Below are positions 53,472 through 62,384 of a stretch of 64,000 nucleotides of DNA, one piece after another (position 1 is the first letter of the stretch; every line of letters starts with the position of its first letter). The stretch lies in the NCBI RefSeq assembly GCF_014212495.1, contig NZ_JACKZC010000004.1, positions 124,001 through 188,000 on the forward strand, in the 5' to 3' direction. The notes beneath the pieces are model-generated. The model did not search any database and was not told the origin of the DNA. It was given only the letters and a program-made list of their open reading frames with translations. Made by a program: the position numbers and the translations under genes. The stretch is from Pontibacter sp. Tf4. GTDB taxonomy: Bacteria; Bacteroidota; Bacteroidia; Cytophagales; Hymenobacteraceae.

Positions 53472-53636
53472 AAGGAGGTAAGAATGGAAGGTTGATGAGT
53501 GTAGTTGCGCTAACTATAGTTAAGCTATAGTTAGCTGTAAACTAACCCATCTCAATCTCTCAAGAAGGGAAATCACTGCCTTTGCTATAGTTCTATAGTT
53601 CAGAAAATCCCCGTTGAGACCTATAGTTTCATAGCG

Positions 53637-53661
53637 GAGACGCAAGGTATTGCGTCTCTAC
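53637..53661. repeat. Palindromic AGACGCAA repeat, copy 2
   Basis: GAGACGCAAGGTATTGCGTC plus TCTAC. Identical over 24 bp to 45477-45500. Within a repeat-rich gap 53472-53697 that also carries AACTATAGTT and TTCTAACTT runs. Confidence 0.8.
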
Positions 53662-53697
53662 ATTGTCAACTTTCTAACTTCTCAAACTCTTTAACTC

Positions 53698-54300
53698 CTA
53701 AACTTCCTCCACTTTCACTTCGTCTATGGCTTCGAGTTTGGCGGTAACTTCCTGCTGAAGTTGTTTTCTTACTTCGATGGTCAGGGTGCAGGTAAGCTCG
53801 AACTGTTGCTGGCGTACGGACAGATTATAGTCTTTTACCAGGCTCATCACGTCGTTCATCTGGGGGTAGCCAAAGTGGATGTGCAGCAAGGCGGTCTCGT
53901 GTTTTTCGATGATAGTGGCTTTGGCAAGGGCGTCGGCGGTAGCGGTTTTATAGGCATTTATCAGGCCGCTTACGCCTAATTTGGTGCCACCAAAATAGCG
54001 CACCACTACCACCAGTACATTGCTCAGATCGGCAGAACGTATCTGGCCCAAGATAGGGTCACCGGCAGAGTGGTTGGGTTCGCCATCGTCGTTGGCACGG
54101 TAGCGGCTTTTATCGGCTCCTAAAATATAGGCGTAGCAATGGTGGCGGGCATCGAAGTACTTTTTGCGCAGCTCGGCCAGGTGCTCTTTTATATCGTCCT
54201 CGGAGTAAACGGGGTAAGCAAAAGCCAGGAATTTACTGCCTTTTTCCTTATAAATACTCTCGGTGGGTTCGGCTATAGTTCGGTAGGTGTCCTGCATCAT
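53698..54300 (-). CDS. YigZ/IMPACT family protein (UPF0029)
   Basis: 200 aa. N-terminal IMPACT domain (~1-115) with the signatures KGSKFLAFAYPV, DDGEPNHSAGDPIL and VVVVRYFGGTKLGVSGLINAY. C-terminal ~65 residues form the DUF1949 ferredoxin-like domain (HIHFGYPQMNDVMSLVKDYNL). The E. coli homologue YigZ is linked to translation quality control; binding partner not known here. Single gene. Confidence 0.94.
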   Translation of the reverse strand: MMQDTYRTIAEPTESIYKEKGSKFLAFAYPVYSEDDIKEHLAELRKKYFDARHHCYAYILGADKSRYRANDDGEPNHSAGDPILGQIRSADLSNVLVVVVRYFGGTKLGVSGLINAYKTATADALAKATIIEKHETALLHIHFGYPQMNDVMSLVKDYNLSVRQQQFELTCTLTIEVRKQLQQEVTAKLEAIDEVKVEEV

Positions 54301-54508
54301 CAGAACAAATTTGCAACATTTTCCTGAAACAAGGTCAGGATAAGTGTCGGTACTGCTGTGGCTATAGTTGGTCAGGGATTTTTTGAGTACTTCCCGCCTG
54401 ATAAACTATAGCCTGGTGCGTTGCCCGTTACAACGCCGGTATTTAGCAGATAAAACACAGGAAAGCTCTGGCCACGGTTATTAGCAATTTAGCGTAATTT
54501 AGATTTAT

Positions 54509-54943
54509 TTGCAGCTACACTTTAACCGCAAACTGTTGGCTGAAACTCCTTACCTTATTTCTTTTGAGCAGGCAGGCACTGCTGCCGAGGGGATTCTTAC
54601 GTCCACACAGTTTGCCCGGGAGCTGCCATTTGCCATACAACGGGTATTCTGGATACAGGGCACTCCACCGGAACGGGTACGCGGACATCATGCCAACAAA
54701 ACTACCCGCGAAGTGCTGATAGCCCTGAACGGAACTATAAAGGTAACAGCCGAGACCAGCAGCGGCATAAAAGAGTTTGTATTATCGTCGGCAGCCGAAG
54801 GGTTGTACATACCCGCCATGTGCTGGACTGAACTCACCTTTACAGAGGGAACTATAGCCCTTTGCCTGGCCAGCACCGATTACGACGAACAGGACTACCT
54901 GCGGGACTATGACATGTTTAAAAAGCTGATCGGGAAACTATAG
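54509..54943 (+). CDS. Sugar 3,4-ketoisomerase (FdtA/QdtA/WxcM-like cupin)
   Basis: 144 aa if initiated at the TTG at 54509-54511; no ATG or GTG lies in frame before a stop, and the conserved domain begins near residue 10, so a TTG start is required. The cupin core PFAIQRVFWIQGTPPERVRGHHANKTTREVLIALNGTIKV has the RGxHA-K-x-x-x-x-V/L motif of dTDP-4-keto-6-deoxyglucose 3,4-ketoisomerases, with the catalytic His pair (HH). The DegT aminotransferase gene follows 2 bp downstream, which together form the FdtA-FdtB step to dTDP-3-amino-3,6-dideoxy sugars. Confidence 0.85.
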   Translation: MQLHFNRKLLAETPYLISFEQAGTAAEGILTSTQFARELPFAIQRVFWIQGTPPERVRGHHANKTTREVLIALNGTIKVTAETSSGIKEFVLSSAAEGLYIPAMCWTELTFTEGTIALCLASTDYDEQDYLRDYDMFKKLIGKL

Positions 54944-54945
54944 CA

Positions 54946-56049
54946 ATGCAGGTACCATACGTAGCATTCCGGGATTGGCCGCAAGGCTTGGCACAGCAGG
55001 TAGAACAGGCCGTAGCGCGAGTTATGCGGGAGCAACAGTTTATACTGGGGCCGGATGTAGAAGCGTTTGAACATGCGTTTGCCAGGTTTCTGGGTGCTGA
55101 TTTCGCTATTGGGGTAGGCAACGGATTTGATGCGCTGGTACTGGCGCTGCGAGCAGTTGGGGTTGGGGCAGGAGATGAAGTGATCTTACCAGCCAATACT
55201 TTTATTGCTACTGCCAATGCCGTAGTCCACCTTGGGGCCAAACCTGTATTTGCCGAGCCCGACGCACAAACCTATAACCTTACCGCGGCCACAGCCGGGA
55301 AGCACATTACACCCAAGACCAAAGCTATAGTTGCGGTGCACCTGTACGGCCAGCCCTGCGAAATGGAAGCATTACAGCAACTATGCAAAGCCTATAGTTT
55401 AAAGCTGGTAGAAGATGCGGCGCAGGCCCACGGAGCAACCTATAAAAACCAGTTTGCAGGCACGTTTGGCGATGCAGCTGCTTTCAGTTTTTACCCCACC
55501 AAAAACCTGGGTGCCCTTGGTGACGGCGGCGCAGTTGTAACATCCGATCCGGGCCTGGCAAACTACATCAGAAAATACCGTAACTATGGCCAGCAGGAAA
55601 AATACCACAACGACCTTATCGGTGTAAACTCGAGGCTGGACACGCTGCAGGCGGCCGTGCTAAGCGTGAAATTAACTTATTTGCACCAGCAGAACCAGGA
55701 ACGGCAACTGCTGGCGCAGCGCTACCAGCAGGAACTGCAAACTATAGCAGCACTTACTCTGCCGGCAACGGCCAAAGACTCTAGCCACGTTTACCACATC
55801 TTCAACATCCGTACAACGCGCCGAGATGAACTGAGAAACTATCTGCAACAGCAAGGTATCCAGACAGCAGTCCATTACCCGGTTCCCATTCATCTGCAGC
55901 CAGCCTATCGTTTCCTGAACTATAAGCCGGGCGATTTCCCGGTTACAGAAGAACTGGCCTCCACCAGCCTGAGCCTCCCCCTCTTCCCCGGCATGACAGA
56001 AGCAGAACAGGAGCATGTTATCAGAAGTGTAAAAGCTTTTTTTGTCTGA
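54946..56049 (+). CDS. DegT/DnrJ/EryC1/StrS aminotransferase (FdtB-like)
   Basis: 367 aa. PLP-dependent fold type I with the Schiff-base Lys186 in FSFYPTKNLGALGDGGAV. Other landmarks: GNGFDALVLALRAVGVGAGDEVILPANTFIAT, EDAAQAHGATYKN (Asp that holds the pyridine) and GVNSRLDTLQAAVL. It most likely aminates the 3-keto sugar made by the ketoisomerase upstream. No acetyltransferase or RmlA/RmlB gene is present in the window, so the pathway is completed elsewhere. Confidence 0.94.
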   Translation: MQVPYVAFRDWPQGLAQQVEQAVARVMREQQFILGPDVEAFEHAFARFLGADFAIGVGNGFDALVLALRAVGVGAGDEVILPANTFIATANAVVHLGAKPVFAEPDAQTYNLTAATAGKHITPKTKAIVAVHLYGQPCEMEALQQLCKAYSLKLVEDAAQAHGATYKNQFAGTFGDAAAFSFYPTKNLGALGDGGAVVTSDPGLANYIRKYRNYGQQEKYHNDLIGVNSRLDTLQAAVLSVKLTYLHQQNQERQLLAQRYQQELQTIAALTLPATAKDSSHVYHIFNIRTTRRDELRNYLQQQGIQTAVHYPVPIHLQPAYRFLNYKPGDFPVTEELASTSLSLPLFPGMTEAEQEHVIRSVKAFFV

Positions 56050-56143
56050 ATTTTTTTTCTGAATCAGGATTTTCAGGATTAAAGGATTTACAGGATTAGG
56101 GCTGTGGCTATAGTTTAAGTTACAGTTTTATAATTGCGGTAAT

Positions 56144-56655
56144 CAAACCACCCCTGCCCCTCCTTATCCAAGGAGGGGAACTCTGATATTGCTATAGTTT
56201 CAGCTATAATTCTATAGTTACAGACCACGAACAGGACAGGTTTACCTGTCCCTTTGGAACTATAACCAGGAGAAAACCGATCTGCCCAAGCTAAGAGCTA
56301 AAACATCAACTATAGCTAAGGCATTGACTATCGAATTGCTATCAGTCTTTGGGTTGAGCGCCTTGTAGATTTCTGGTGCCGCAAGGCATTGCGAGGTACG
56401 AGCAAAGGAAATGTACACCGCGCGATGCCCGAAGACGGGGCCTCCCGGCCCGGGAAGGAGCCAACGAAACTATAAAACTGTAGGTTCTTAGAGCTCCCAG
56501 GAATAAAGGAATTTTGGAAGGATAGTTTAGTTCCAGCAGTAAGCAGAGCCAACTATAGAACTAAAGGACACATAAGATCCCTCGGCTAACGCTCGGGATG
56601 GCAATGAAGTAACTATAGGCTGAGATAGATTTCTCGCTACACTCGAAATGACAAT
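56144..56655 (+). repeat. Composite intergenic repeat, copy 3
   Basis: Fills the 667-bp gap between the aminotransferase and glycosyltransferase genes. Parts: CCCCTCC/GGAGGGG hairpin block (56144-56183), GACAGGTTTACCTGTC palindrome (~56233-56248), structured core (56327-56463), then terminal blocks in swapped order (56569-56604, 56621-56655). Confidence 0.86.
56327..56463 (+). ncRNA. Structured repeat core, copy 3 (candidate RNA, strand uncertain)
   Basis: P1 GTAGATTTC (56365-56373)/GAAATGTAC (56408-56416) with the G-G mismatch at the same position; hairpin TGCC-GCAA-GGCA (56377-56388); hairpin TTGC (56389-56392)/GCAA (56402-56405) with loop GAGGTACGA. Both stems have completely different sequence from copies 1-2 but stay paired. 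Confidence 0.5.
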
Positions 56656-56716
56656 ACTGGCTTTACAACTAAAAACAGCAACTATAGAATAACTATAAAT
56701 CCTTATTTTAGCAGCC

Positions 56717-57661
56717 ATGTCCCAACCACTTGTCTCCATCATCTGCCTTTGCTACAACCACGAGCGCTTCCTGGAAGAGGCCTTGGACTCGGTATTAGTG
56801 CAGACGTATGACAACCTGGAATTGATTATAGTGGATGACTGCAGTACTGATAACAGTCCGGCTATCATTGAGGAATATTGCCGCCGGAATCCGCAGCTAA
56901 GGTATATCAGCACTGGTAAAAATGTGGGCAATACCAAAGCATTTAACACAGGCTGGCGCGAATCGAAAGGTGAATTTGTGATCGATTTTGCGACTGACGA
57001 CGTGCTGCTGCCGGATAGGGTTGGGAAGCAGGTAAACCAATTCCGGAAGCTGGGCCAAAACTTTGGCGTGGTTTATTCCGACGCCGCGTACATCAACGAT
57101 CGATCCAACCATCTTTACCTGCATAGCCATAAATACAGACCAGCTGCGGAAGGCAATGTGTTTCAGGAAGTATTGGAACGCTATTTTATTTGTCCGCCTA
57201 CCATGATGATGCGGCGCACCGTGCTGGAAGAACTGAATGGCTACGACGAAACGTTGGCCTATGAGGACTTTGATTTCTGGGTGCGGTCCTCCCGCAACTG
57301 GAACTACAGTTACCTGCCGGAAGTAACCACCAAGCGCAGACTGCATGCTGCATCACTTTCGCAACGATACTATAGTTCGGATGGTAAAATGCTGCGCTCC
57401 ACACTAAAGGTCTGCCAAAAAGCTGCGGATCTGATCAGAACAGACGAAGAAAAAGCTGCACTTGTAAAACTGCTGAAGTACGAGATCCGCCACGCCTACC
57501 TTACCGATCATTTTCCGGAAGCTGCGCAGTTTCTGGAGCTGCTTCAGCAACTGCATCCAAACTATAGCGTAGTTTATGGTTTTGTCAAGATGCTGAATGA
57601 CAGGAAGTTATCGTTGAGTTTTATCAGGCGACTGTACTATAAGGTCCGGTACGGGAAATAA
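56717..57661 (+). CDS. Family 2 glycosyltransferase (GT-A fold)
   Basis: 314 aa. N-terminal VSIICLCYNHERFLEEALDSVLVQTYDNLELIIVDDCSTDNS is the GT2 nucleotide-binding start (DDCSTD, Asp40-41). The metal-binding DDV (Asp94-95, DFATDDVLLP) replaces the common DxD. YEDFDFWVR is the catalytic-base region. No TM helices, so probably peripheral at the inner membrane, adding a sugar to a lipid-linked or cell-surface glycan. It stands behind the ketoisomerase/aminotransferase pair on the same strand but is separated by the composite repeat. Confidence 0.93.
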   Translation: MSQPLVSIICLCYNHERFLEEALDSVLVQTYDNLELIIVDDCSTDNSPAIIEEYCRRNPQLRYISTGKNVGNTKAFNTGWRESKGEFVIDFATDDVLLPDRVGKQVNQFRKLGQNFGVVYSDAAYINDRSNHLYLHSHKYRPAAEGNVFQEVLERYFICPPTMMMRRTVLEELNGYDETLAYEDFDFWVRSSRNWNYSYLPEVTTKRRLHAASLSQRYYSSDGKMLRSTLKVCQKAADLIRTDEEKAALVKLLKYEIRHAYLTDHFPEAAQFLELLQQLHPNYSVVYGFVKMLNDRKLSLSFIRRLYYKVRYGK

Positions 57662-57824
57662 CCGAAACGATTGCGCTGGTCAGTTTTTTTGTGCTATTCT
57701 TTCTGAGATTAATATGATAAACATTTCGGGATTTTCGCGTACATATTAGTTTAAAGCATGCGGCTGGCCAACAACCTGATTAACTAATTGTTAAAGCGGC
57801 TGCCATAGTTCCGGCATTAATCTG

Positions 57825-57832
57825 TATATTTG
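57825..57832 (+). promoter_or_regulatory. TAnnTTTG promoter element
   Basis: TATATTTG, 24 bp before the desaturase ATG. Confidence 0.4.
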
Positions 57833-57855
57833 AGTTTTAAAATAAGCACCTACGT

Positions 57856-58836
57856 ATGATCACAGCACTTTCCTCGCGTGTAGAAGTAATAAAATGGATG
57901 GAAGATTTTGTCGGCGAAAAAATCACTGAACTCCTGAAAACAGTGGAAGATAGCTGGCAGCCTGCCGACCTTTTACCAGACTCAACAGTTGATAACTTTT
58001 TAACAGAAGTAAAAGAACTGCGCGAACGTGCCAAGGAATTGTCGTATGACCTGCTTGCTGTTTTAGTAGGCGACACAATTACAGAAGAAGCGCTCCCAAC
58101 TTACGAGAGCTGGCTGATGACGATCGATGGTTTACCAAGCGACCCACAGGGACCCTGGATGCGCTGGAACCGCGCCTGGACAGCAGAAGAAAACCGCCAC
58201 GGCGATATTCTGAACCGTTACCTGTTTTTGAGCGGCCGCATCAACATGCGCGAAATGGAAGCATCAACGCAGTACCTGATTGCGGACGGTTTTGACCTGA
58301 TGACCGATAATGACCCGTACCGTTCGTTTGTGTATACATCCTTCCAGGAGACTGCTACTAACATTTCGCACCGCCGTGTGGCCCAGATCGCGAAGCGCGA
58401 AGGCGATAACGTACTGGCTAAACTTTGCGGTCACGTAGCTGCCGACGAAGCCCGCCATGCCAAAGCTTACAAGTCGTTTGTAGGTAAAATTTTTGAAGCC
58501 GATACAAACGAAATGATGCTGGCTTTTGAAGACATGATGCGCAAGAAGATTGTAATGCCGGCTCACTACATGCGCGAACTTGGTGTTGACCTTGGTAAGA
58601 CATTTGGTCACTTTACAGATGCGGCCCAGCGTATAGGCGTGTATACATCTGCCGATTATACCGACATCCTGGAAGGCCTGATCAAAGAATGGAAAATTGA
58701 AACCCTGACTGGCCTGAATGAAGCTGGCGAGCGTGCCCGTGACTATGTGATGGCGCTACCTGCCCGTTTAAAGCGCGTAGCAGAGCGTATGAAAGTACCA
58801 CAGCTGGAATACAAGTTCCGCTGGATAGCTGACTAA
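57856..58836 (+). CDS. Acyl-ACP desaturase (ferritin-like di-iron)
   Basis: 326 aa. The two di-iron motifs of the stearoyl-ACP desaturase family are visible: EENRH at 111-115 (W-T-A-E-E-N-R-H-G) and DEARH at 197-201 (AADEARHAKAY). Helical bundle throughout, no signal or TM segment, so it is soluble like the plant enzyme. It would introduce a double bond in fatty-acyl-ACP to adjust membrane fluidity. Monocistronic, with terminator, and directly followed by the DUF559 cassette. Confidence 0.94.
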   Translation: MITALSSRVEVIKWMEDFVGEKITELLKTVEDSWQPADLLPDSTVDNFLTEVKELRERAKELSYDLLAVLVGDTITEEALPTYESWLMTIDGLPSDPQGPWMRWNRAWTAEENRHGDILNRYLFLSGRINMREMEASTQYLIADGFDLMTDNDPYRSFVYTSFQETATNISHRRVAQIAKREGDNVLAKLCGHVAADEARHAKAYKSFVGKIFEADTNEMMLAFEDMMRKKIVMPAHYMRELGVDLGKTFGHFTDAAQRIGVYTSADYTDILEGLIKEWKIETLTGLNEAGERARDYVMALPARLKRVAERMKVPQLEYKFRWIAD

Positions 58837-58858
58837 GAAGGAGTTGAACTAAACTATA

Positions 58859-58894
58859 GAAAAGGGCAGGTTACGAAAGTAGCCTGCCCTTTTT
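58859..58894 (+). terminator. Intrinsic terminator
   Basis: AAAAGGGCAGGTTAC-GAAA-GTAGCCTGCCCTTTT with one G-T pair. The IR of the DUF559 cassette begins at the next base. Confidence 0.9.
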
Positions 58895-58932
58895 ACCTTC
58901 CCCCAGCCCCTTCCTAAGAACAGGAAGGGGAG
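58895..58932. repeat. Left terminal inverted repeat of DUF559 cassette
   Basis: 38 bp; the reverse complement of 59413-59450 matches at 36 of 38 positions. Contains the hairpin CCCCTTCCT-AAGAAC-AGGAAGGGG. Confidence 0.88.
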
Positions 58933-58971
58933 CATAAAAGTGGGGAATACAAATTAAAAAATTCACTGTAC

Positions 58972-59346
58972 TTAGGAAGATGTAACTTTTAGAAAGGATG
59001 TTATTTTATCCTTCACTGCTTCTAAATTCTCCAGCACCTCATCATTCCGGAATCGGAGTACTGCATAGCCCCAATTGCGAAGCTTTTCATCTCTTAGCTT
59101 ATCATTTGCAATTGCTTCCGGGGTATCGTGTACGGTACCATCTATTTCAATCACCAAACGCTCTGCAGCGCAATAAAAATCAACTATAAAGTTCTCGATA
59201 CTGTGCTGGCGTCTGAACTTTCTGCCTGACATTCTCCAGCTACGAAGTTCCTGCCAGAGCACTTGCTCCGCAAATGTCATCGAGTTCCGAAGTACAGTTC
59301 GCTGCTCCTTTAGATGGGGTAAACTGTGTAGCTGATCTTTTCTCAT
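58972..59346 (-). CDS. DUF559 domain protein (Vsr/restriction-endonuclease-like)
   Basis: 124 aa. The domain runs the whole length: RNSMTFAEQVLWQELRSWRMSGRKFRRQHSIENFIVDFYCAAERLVIEIDGTVHDT ... YAVLRFRNDEVLENLEAV. The catalytic set of the PD-(D/E)XK-like DUF559 fold is readable as FIVDFYC and VIEIDG (Asp, Glu-x-Asp). These proteins resemble very short patch repair nucleases and often occur as solitary mobile genes in Bacteroidota. It sits alone inside a 556-bp segment bounded by 38-bp inverted repeats, between two unrelated genes. Confidence 0.9.
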   Translation of the reverse strand: MRKDQLHSLPHLKEQRTVLRNSMTFAEQVLWQELRSWRMSGRKFRRQHSIENFIVDFYCAAERLVIEIDGTVHDTPEAIANDKLRDEKLRNWGYAVLRFRNDEVLENLEAVKDKITSFLKVTSS

Positions 59347-59412
59347 ACGAATATTTGAGCCACGAACAACAACTATGGAGAAAGCAGTTCCAATTGCAGG
59401 TCAAATGCTAAT

Positions 59413-59450
59413 CTCCCCTTCCTGTCCTTAGGAAGGGGCCGGGGGAAGGT
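59413..59450. repeat. Right terminal inverted repeat of DUF559 cassette
   Basis: Inverted partner of 58895-58932. Same CCCCTTCCT/AGGAAGGGG hairpin, loop differing by one base. Confidence 0.88.
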
Positions 59451-59502
59451 AAACTAACAAAACGCCTGCAGCGTTGTTATACTATACAACTTATTACAAA
59501 CT

Positions 59503-60603
59503 ATGGCTTTAGGGTACAGATTTGCAGAATACATTCCGCCGGAAGACAGCAAGCCCGACTTTGAGACACTACTGAAGCTGTTTCTGCAGTTGGTAACGAT
59601 CAGTTCCGGCGATGTGGGCGAGGCACTCAGCTGGCTCAGCTCCCTGGATAAACAATACAACCTGACCAGCGACGAATACGGCATCGGAGATTTTATAGAA
59701 GACCTGAAACGCAAGGGCTACCTCGATGAGAACCCGCAGGAACGCGGTAGTTTCACAATAACTGCCAAGAGTGAACAGAGCATACGTCGCAGTGCGTTGG
59801 AAGAGATCTTCGGGAAGCTGAAAAAAGGCGGGCAGGGTACACATGCTACCCCACACACCGGCATCGGCGACGAAGCCAGCACCGACCGCCGCGAGTACCA
59901 GTTTGGTGATGCGCTAGAACAGATTTCCATGACCGATTCTATCCGCAACGCGCAGGTAAACCACGGCTTAGGCGAGTTCAGGTTAACGGAGCAGGACCTG
60001 GAAGTAACCGAAACCGAGCACAAAACACAGGCTTCTACAGTACTGATGATCGATATTTCGCACTCTATGATCCTGTATGGCGAAGACCGCATTACACCAG
60101 CCAAAAAAGTAGCAATGGCGCTGGCCGAGCTCGTGAAACAGAAATATCCGAAAGATACGCTGGATATCATCGTTTTCGGGAATGATGCCTGGCAAATAGA
60201 AGTGAAGGATTTGCCTTATCTGGAAGTGGGGCCTTACCACACCAACACGGTTGCGGGTTTAGAGCTGGCCATGGACATTCTGCGCAAACGGAAAACACCG
60301 AACAAACAGATCTTCATGATCACTGACGGGAAGCCAACCTGCTTGAAGATCGGTCTGAACTACTATAAAAACAGCTTCGGCCTGGACCGGAAAGTAGTGA
60401 ACAAAACGCTGAACCTGGCTGCCCAGTGTCGCCGTCTGAAGATCCCGATCACCACCTTTATGATCGCATCGGACCCCTACCTGCAGCAATTCGTAGATGA
60501 GTTTACCAAAGTGAATAACGGGCAGGCATACTATAGTTCGCTCAAAGGCCTCGGCCACTTGGTTTTCCGGGACTACGGCCGAAACAGAAAGAAAAGCTTT
60601 TAG
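59503..60603 (+). CDS. VWA-domain protein
   Basis: 366 aa, cytosolic. N-terminal ~130 residues are helical and charged. The C-terminal VWA domain (~175-355) has the MIDAS motif DISHS at 184-188 (LMIDISHSMILYGEDR), the Thr region TNTVAGLELAM and the terminal Asp in MITDGKP. Metal-dependent protein-protein interaction module. It forms a pair with the MoxR-type ATPase 180 bp downstream on the same strand; together they may be a chelatase- or chaperone-like complex. Confidence 0.9.
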   Translation: MALGYRFAEYIPPEDSKPDFETLLKLFLQLVTISSGDVGEALSWLSSLDKQYNLTSDEYGIGDFIEDLKRKGYLDENPQERGSFTITAKSEQSIRRSALEEIFGKLKKGGQGTHATPHTGIGDEASTDRREYQFGDALEQISMTDSIRNAQVNHGLGEFRLTEQDLEVTETEHKTQASTVLMIDISHSMILYGEDRITPAKKVAMALAELVKQKYPKDTLDIIVFGNDAWQIEVKDLPYLEVGPYHTNTVAGLELAMDILRKRKTPNKQIFMITDGKPTCLKIGLNYYKNSFGLDRKVVNKTLNLAAQCRRLKIPITTFMIASDPYLQQFVDEFTKVNNGQAYYSSLKGLGHLVFRDYGRNRKKSF

Positions 60604-60667
60604 AGTTTAAGAGTTTGGGAGTTAGAGAAGTAAGAGTTTGAGAAGGAATAAATTTAGGAAGTATAAA

Positions 60668-60696
60668 TTCCCCTCCTTGGAGGGGTTAGGGGTGGG
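60668..60696. repeat. CCCCTCC/GGAGGGG hairpin, reverse-orientation copy
   Basis: Same block as in the composite repeats at 42512, 47461 and 56144, here on the opposite strand, inside the gap 60604-60783 between the VWA and MoxR genes. Confidence 0.75.
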
Positions 60697-60783
60697 TTTA
60701 CACAAGAAGATCAACAATTTAACCATCAACCATTTAACCATTAAAACTGCTTACTGATAAGTGGTTAACTGATAACTGAAACA

Positions 60784-62301
60784 ATGGAGTATAAAGACAT
60801 ACCAGCCGATAAGCTATTACATATAAAAACACTGGGGCAACTGAAAGCAACCGGCTACGAACCGCAGTCAGTGAAGCAGGAGCTGCGCCAGAACCTGATC
60901 AAAAAGCTGCAGAACAAGGAAGATGTTTTTCCGGGCATCTGGGGTTATGAAGAAACTGTTATTCCGGACATGCAGCGGGCAATCCTTTCGATGCACCACA
61001 TTAACCTGCTGGGCTTACGCGGACAGGCCAAAACCCGTATTGCCCGCCAGATGATAGACCTGTTGGATGAGTACATACCCGTTGTGCAGGGCTCTGAACT
61101 AAACGATGATCCATTGCAACCGCTCTCACGCCACGCCAAAGACCTGATACAGGAACACGGCGACGACACACCCATTAGCTGGCTCCACCGCGAGGACCGT
61201 TACACCGAAAAGCTGGCAACGCCTGATGTATCAGTAGCCGACCTGATCGGGGATGCAGACCCTATAAAAGCGGCTACTATGAAGCTGCCTTATTCTGATG
61301 AACGCGTCATCCATTTCGGGTTAATACCGCGCTCACACCGCGGGATTTTTGTGATTAACGAACTACCCGATCTTCAGGCAAGAATCCAGGTAGCGCTGTT
61401 CAATATTCTGCAGGAAGGCGATATCCAGATCCGTGGTTTTAAAGTGCGCATGCCATTGGATATTCAGTTTGTGTTCACGGCTAACCCAGAAGACTACACC
61501 AACCGTGGATCTATAGTTACACCACTGAAAGACCGCATCGATTCGCAGATCATCACGCATTACCCTAAGACTATAGAAGTAGGTAAGAAAATTACCCAGC
61601 AGGAAGCACACATTAAAGACGAGCAGGAAAAACTCGTACAAACCAACGACATTATCGGCGATCTGATAGAGCAGGTAGCGTTTGAAGCACGCGAAAGTGA
61701 GTATGTGGACCCGAAAAGCGGTGTATCAGCGCGTTTAACCATTTCGGCTTATGAGAACCTGCTGAGTGCTGCCGAACGCCGTGCTTTACTGAATGGCGAA
61801 AACAAAACCTATGTGCGTGTTGCTGATTTCCTGAATACAATTCCATCTGTAACAGGTAAAGTAGAGCTGGTGTATGAAGGAGAGCAGGAAGGAGCAGGGC
61901 ATGTGGCGCAGGTGCTGATGGGCAAAGCCATCCGTACGCAGTTCCTGAAATATTTCCCGGATCCGGACAAGGTGAAGAAAAGCAAGCAGGCCAATCCTTA
62001 CAAAACGATAACAGACTGGTTTGGCGACGGCAATACTGTGGACATCCTGAATGATGCATCGGCGGCAGACTATAAGAAAGCGCTGAAAAGAGTGCCCGGC
62101 CTGGAGGAGTTGGTTGATGCGCACCAGAAAAACACGAAAGGCGATGAAAAGCTGTTTATGATGGAATTTGCCCTGCACGGTTTAGCAGAGCACAGCCAGT
62201 TAAGCAAAAGCCGCCTGAGCACCGGGCTGCAATTCAAAGACCTGCTCAGCGGTATGTTCACGATGCCAAAATTTGGCGAAGAGGAAGAAGATGATTTTTA
62301 A
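60784..62301 (+). CDS. MoxR/magnesium-chelatase-like AAA+ ATPase
   Basis: 505 aa. Walker A is GLRGQAKT (77-84), the GxxGxAKT form of MoxR proteins. Walker B is GIFVINELPDL (187-197), in which the usual Asp-Glu is Asn-Glu (Asn192-Glu193). Sensor region FVFTANPEDYTNRGSIVTPLKDR follows (~225-247). The acidic C-terminus is EEEEDDF. It partners with the VWA protein encoded upstream, as in many MoxR-VWA pairs that assemble or insert cofactors. Exact client unknown. Confidence 0.9.
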   Translation: MEYKDIPADKLLHIKTLGQLKATGYEPQSVKQELRQNLIKKLQNKEDVFPGIWGYEETVIPDMQRAILSMHHINLLGLRGQAKTRIARQMIDLLDEYIPVVQGSELNDDPLQPLSRHAKDLIQEHGDDTPISWLHREDRYTEKLATPDVSVADLIGDADPIKAATMKLPYSDERVIHFGLIPRSHRGIFVINELPDLQARIQVALFNILQEGDIQIRGFKVRMPLDIQFVFTANPEDYTNRGSIVTPLKDRIDSQIITHYPKTIEVGKKITQQEAHIKDEQEKLVQTNDIIGDLIEQVAFEARESEYVDPKSGVSARLTISAYENLLSAAERRALLNGENKTYVRVADFLNTIPSVTGKVELVYEGEQEGAGHVAQVLMGKAIRTQFLKYFPDPDKVKKSKQANPYKTITDWFGDGNTVDILNDASAADYKKALKRVPGLEELVDAHQKNTKGDEKLFMMEFALHGLAEHSQLSKSRLSTGLQFKDLLSGMFTMPKFGEEEEDDF

Positions 62302-62384
62302 GGTTATGAGGCTACTAAAACATGAAAGCTTATAGTTGGTCTCATCCTTTGTAAAAAGACAACCTCACATTTAAACATGAAGCA

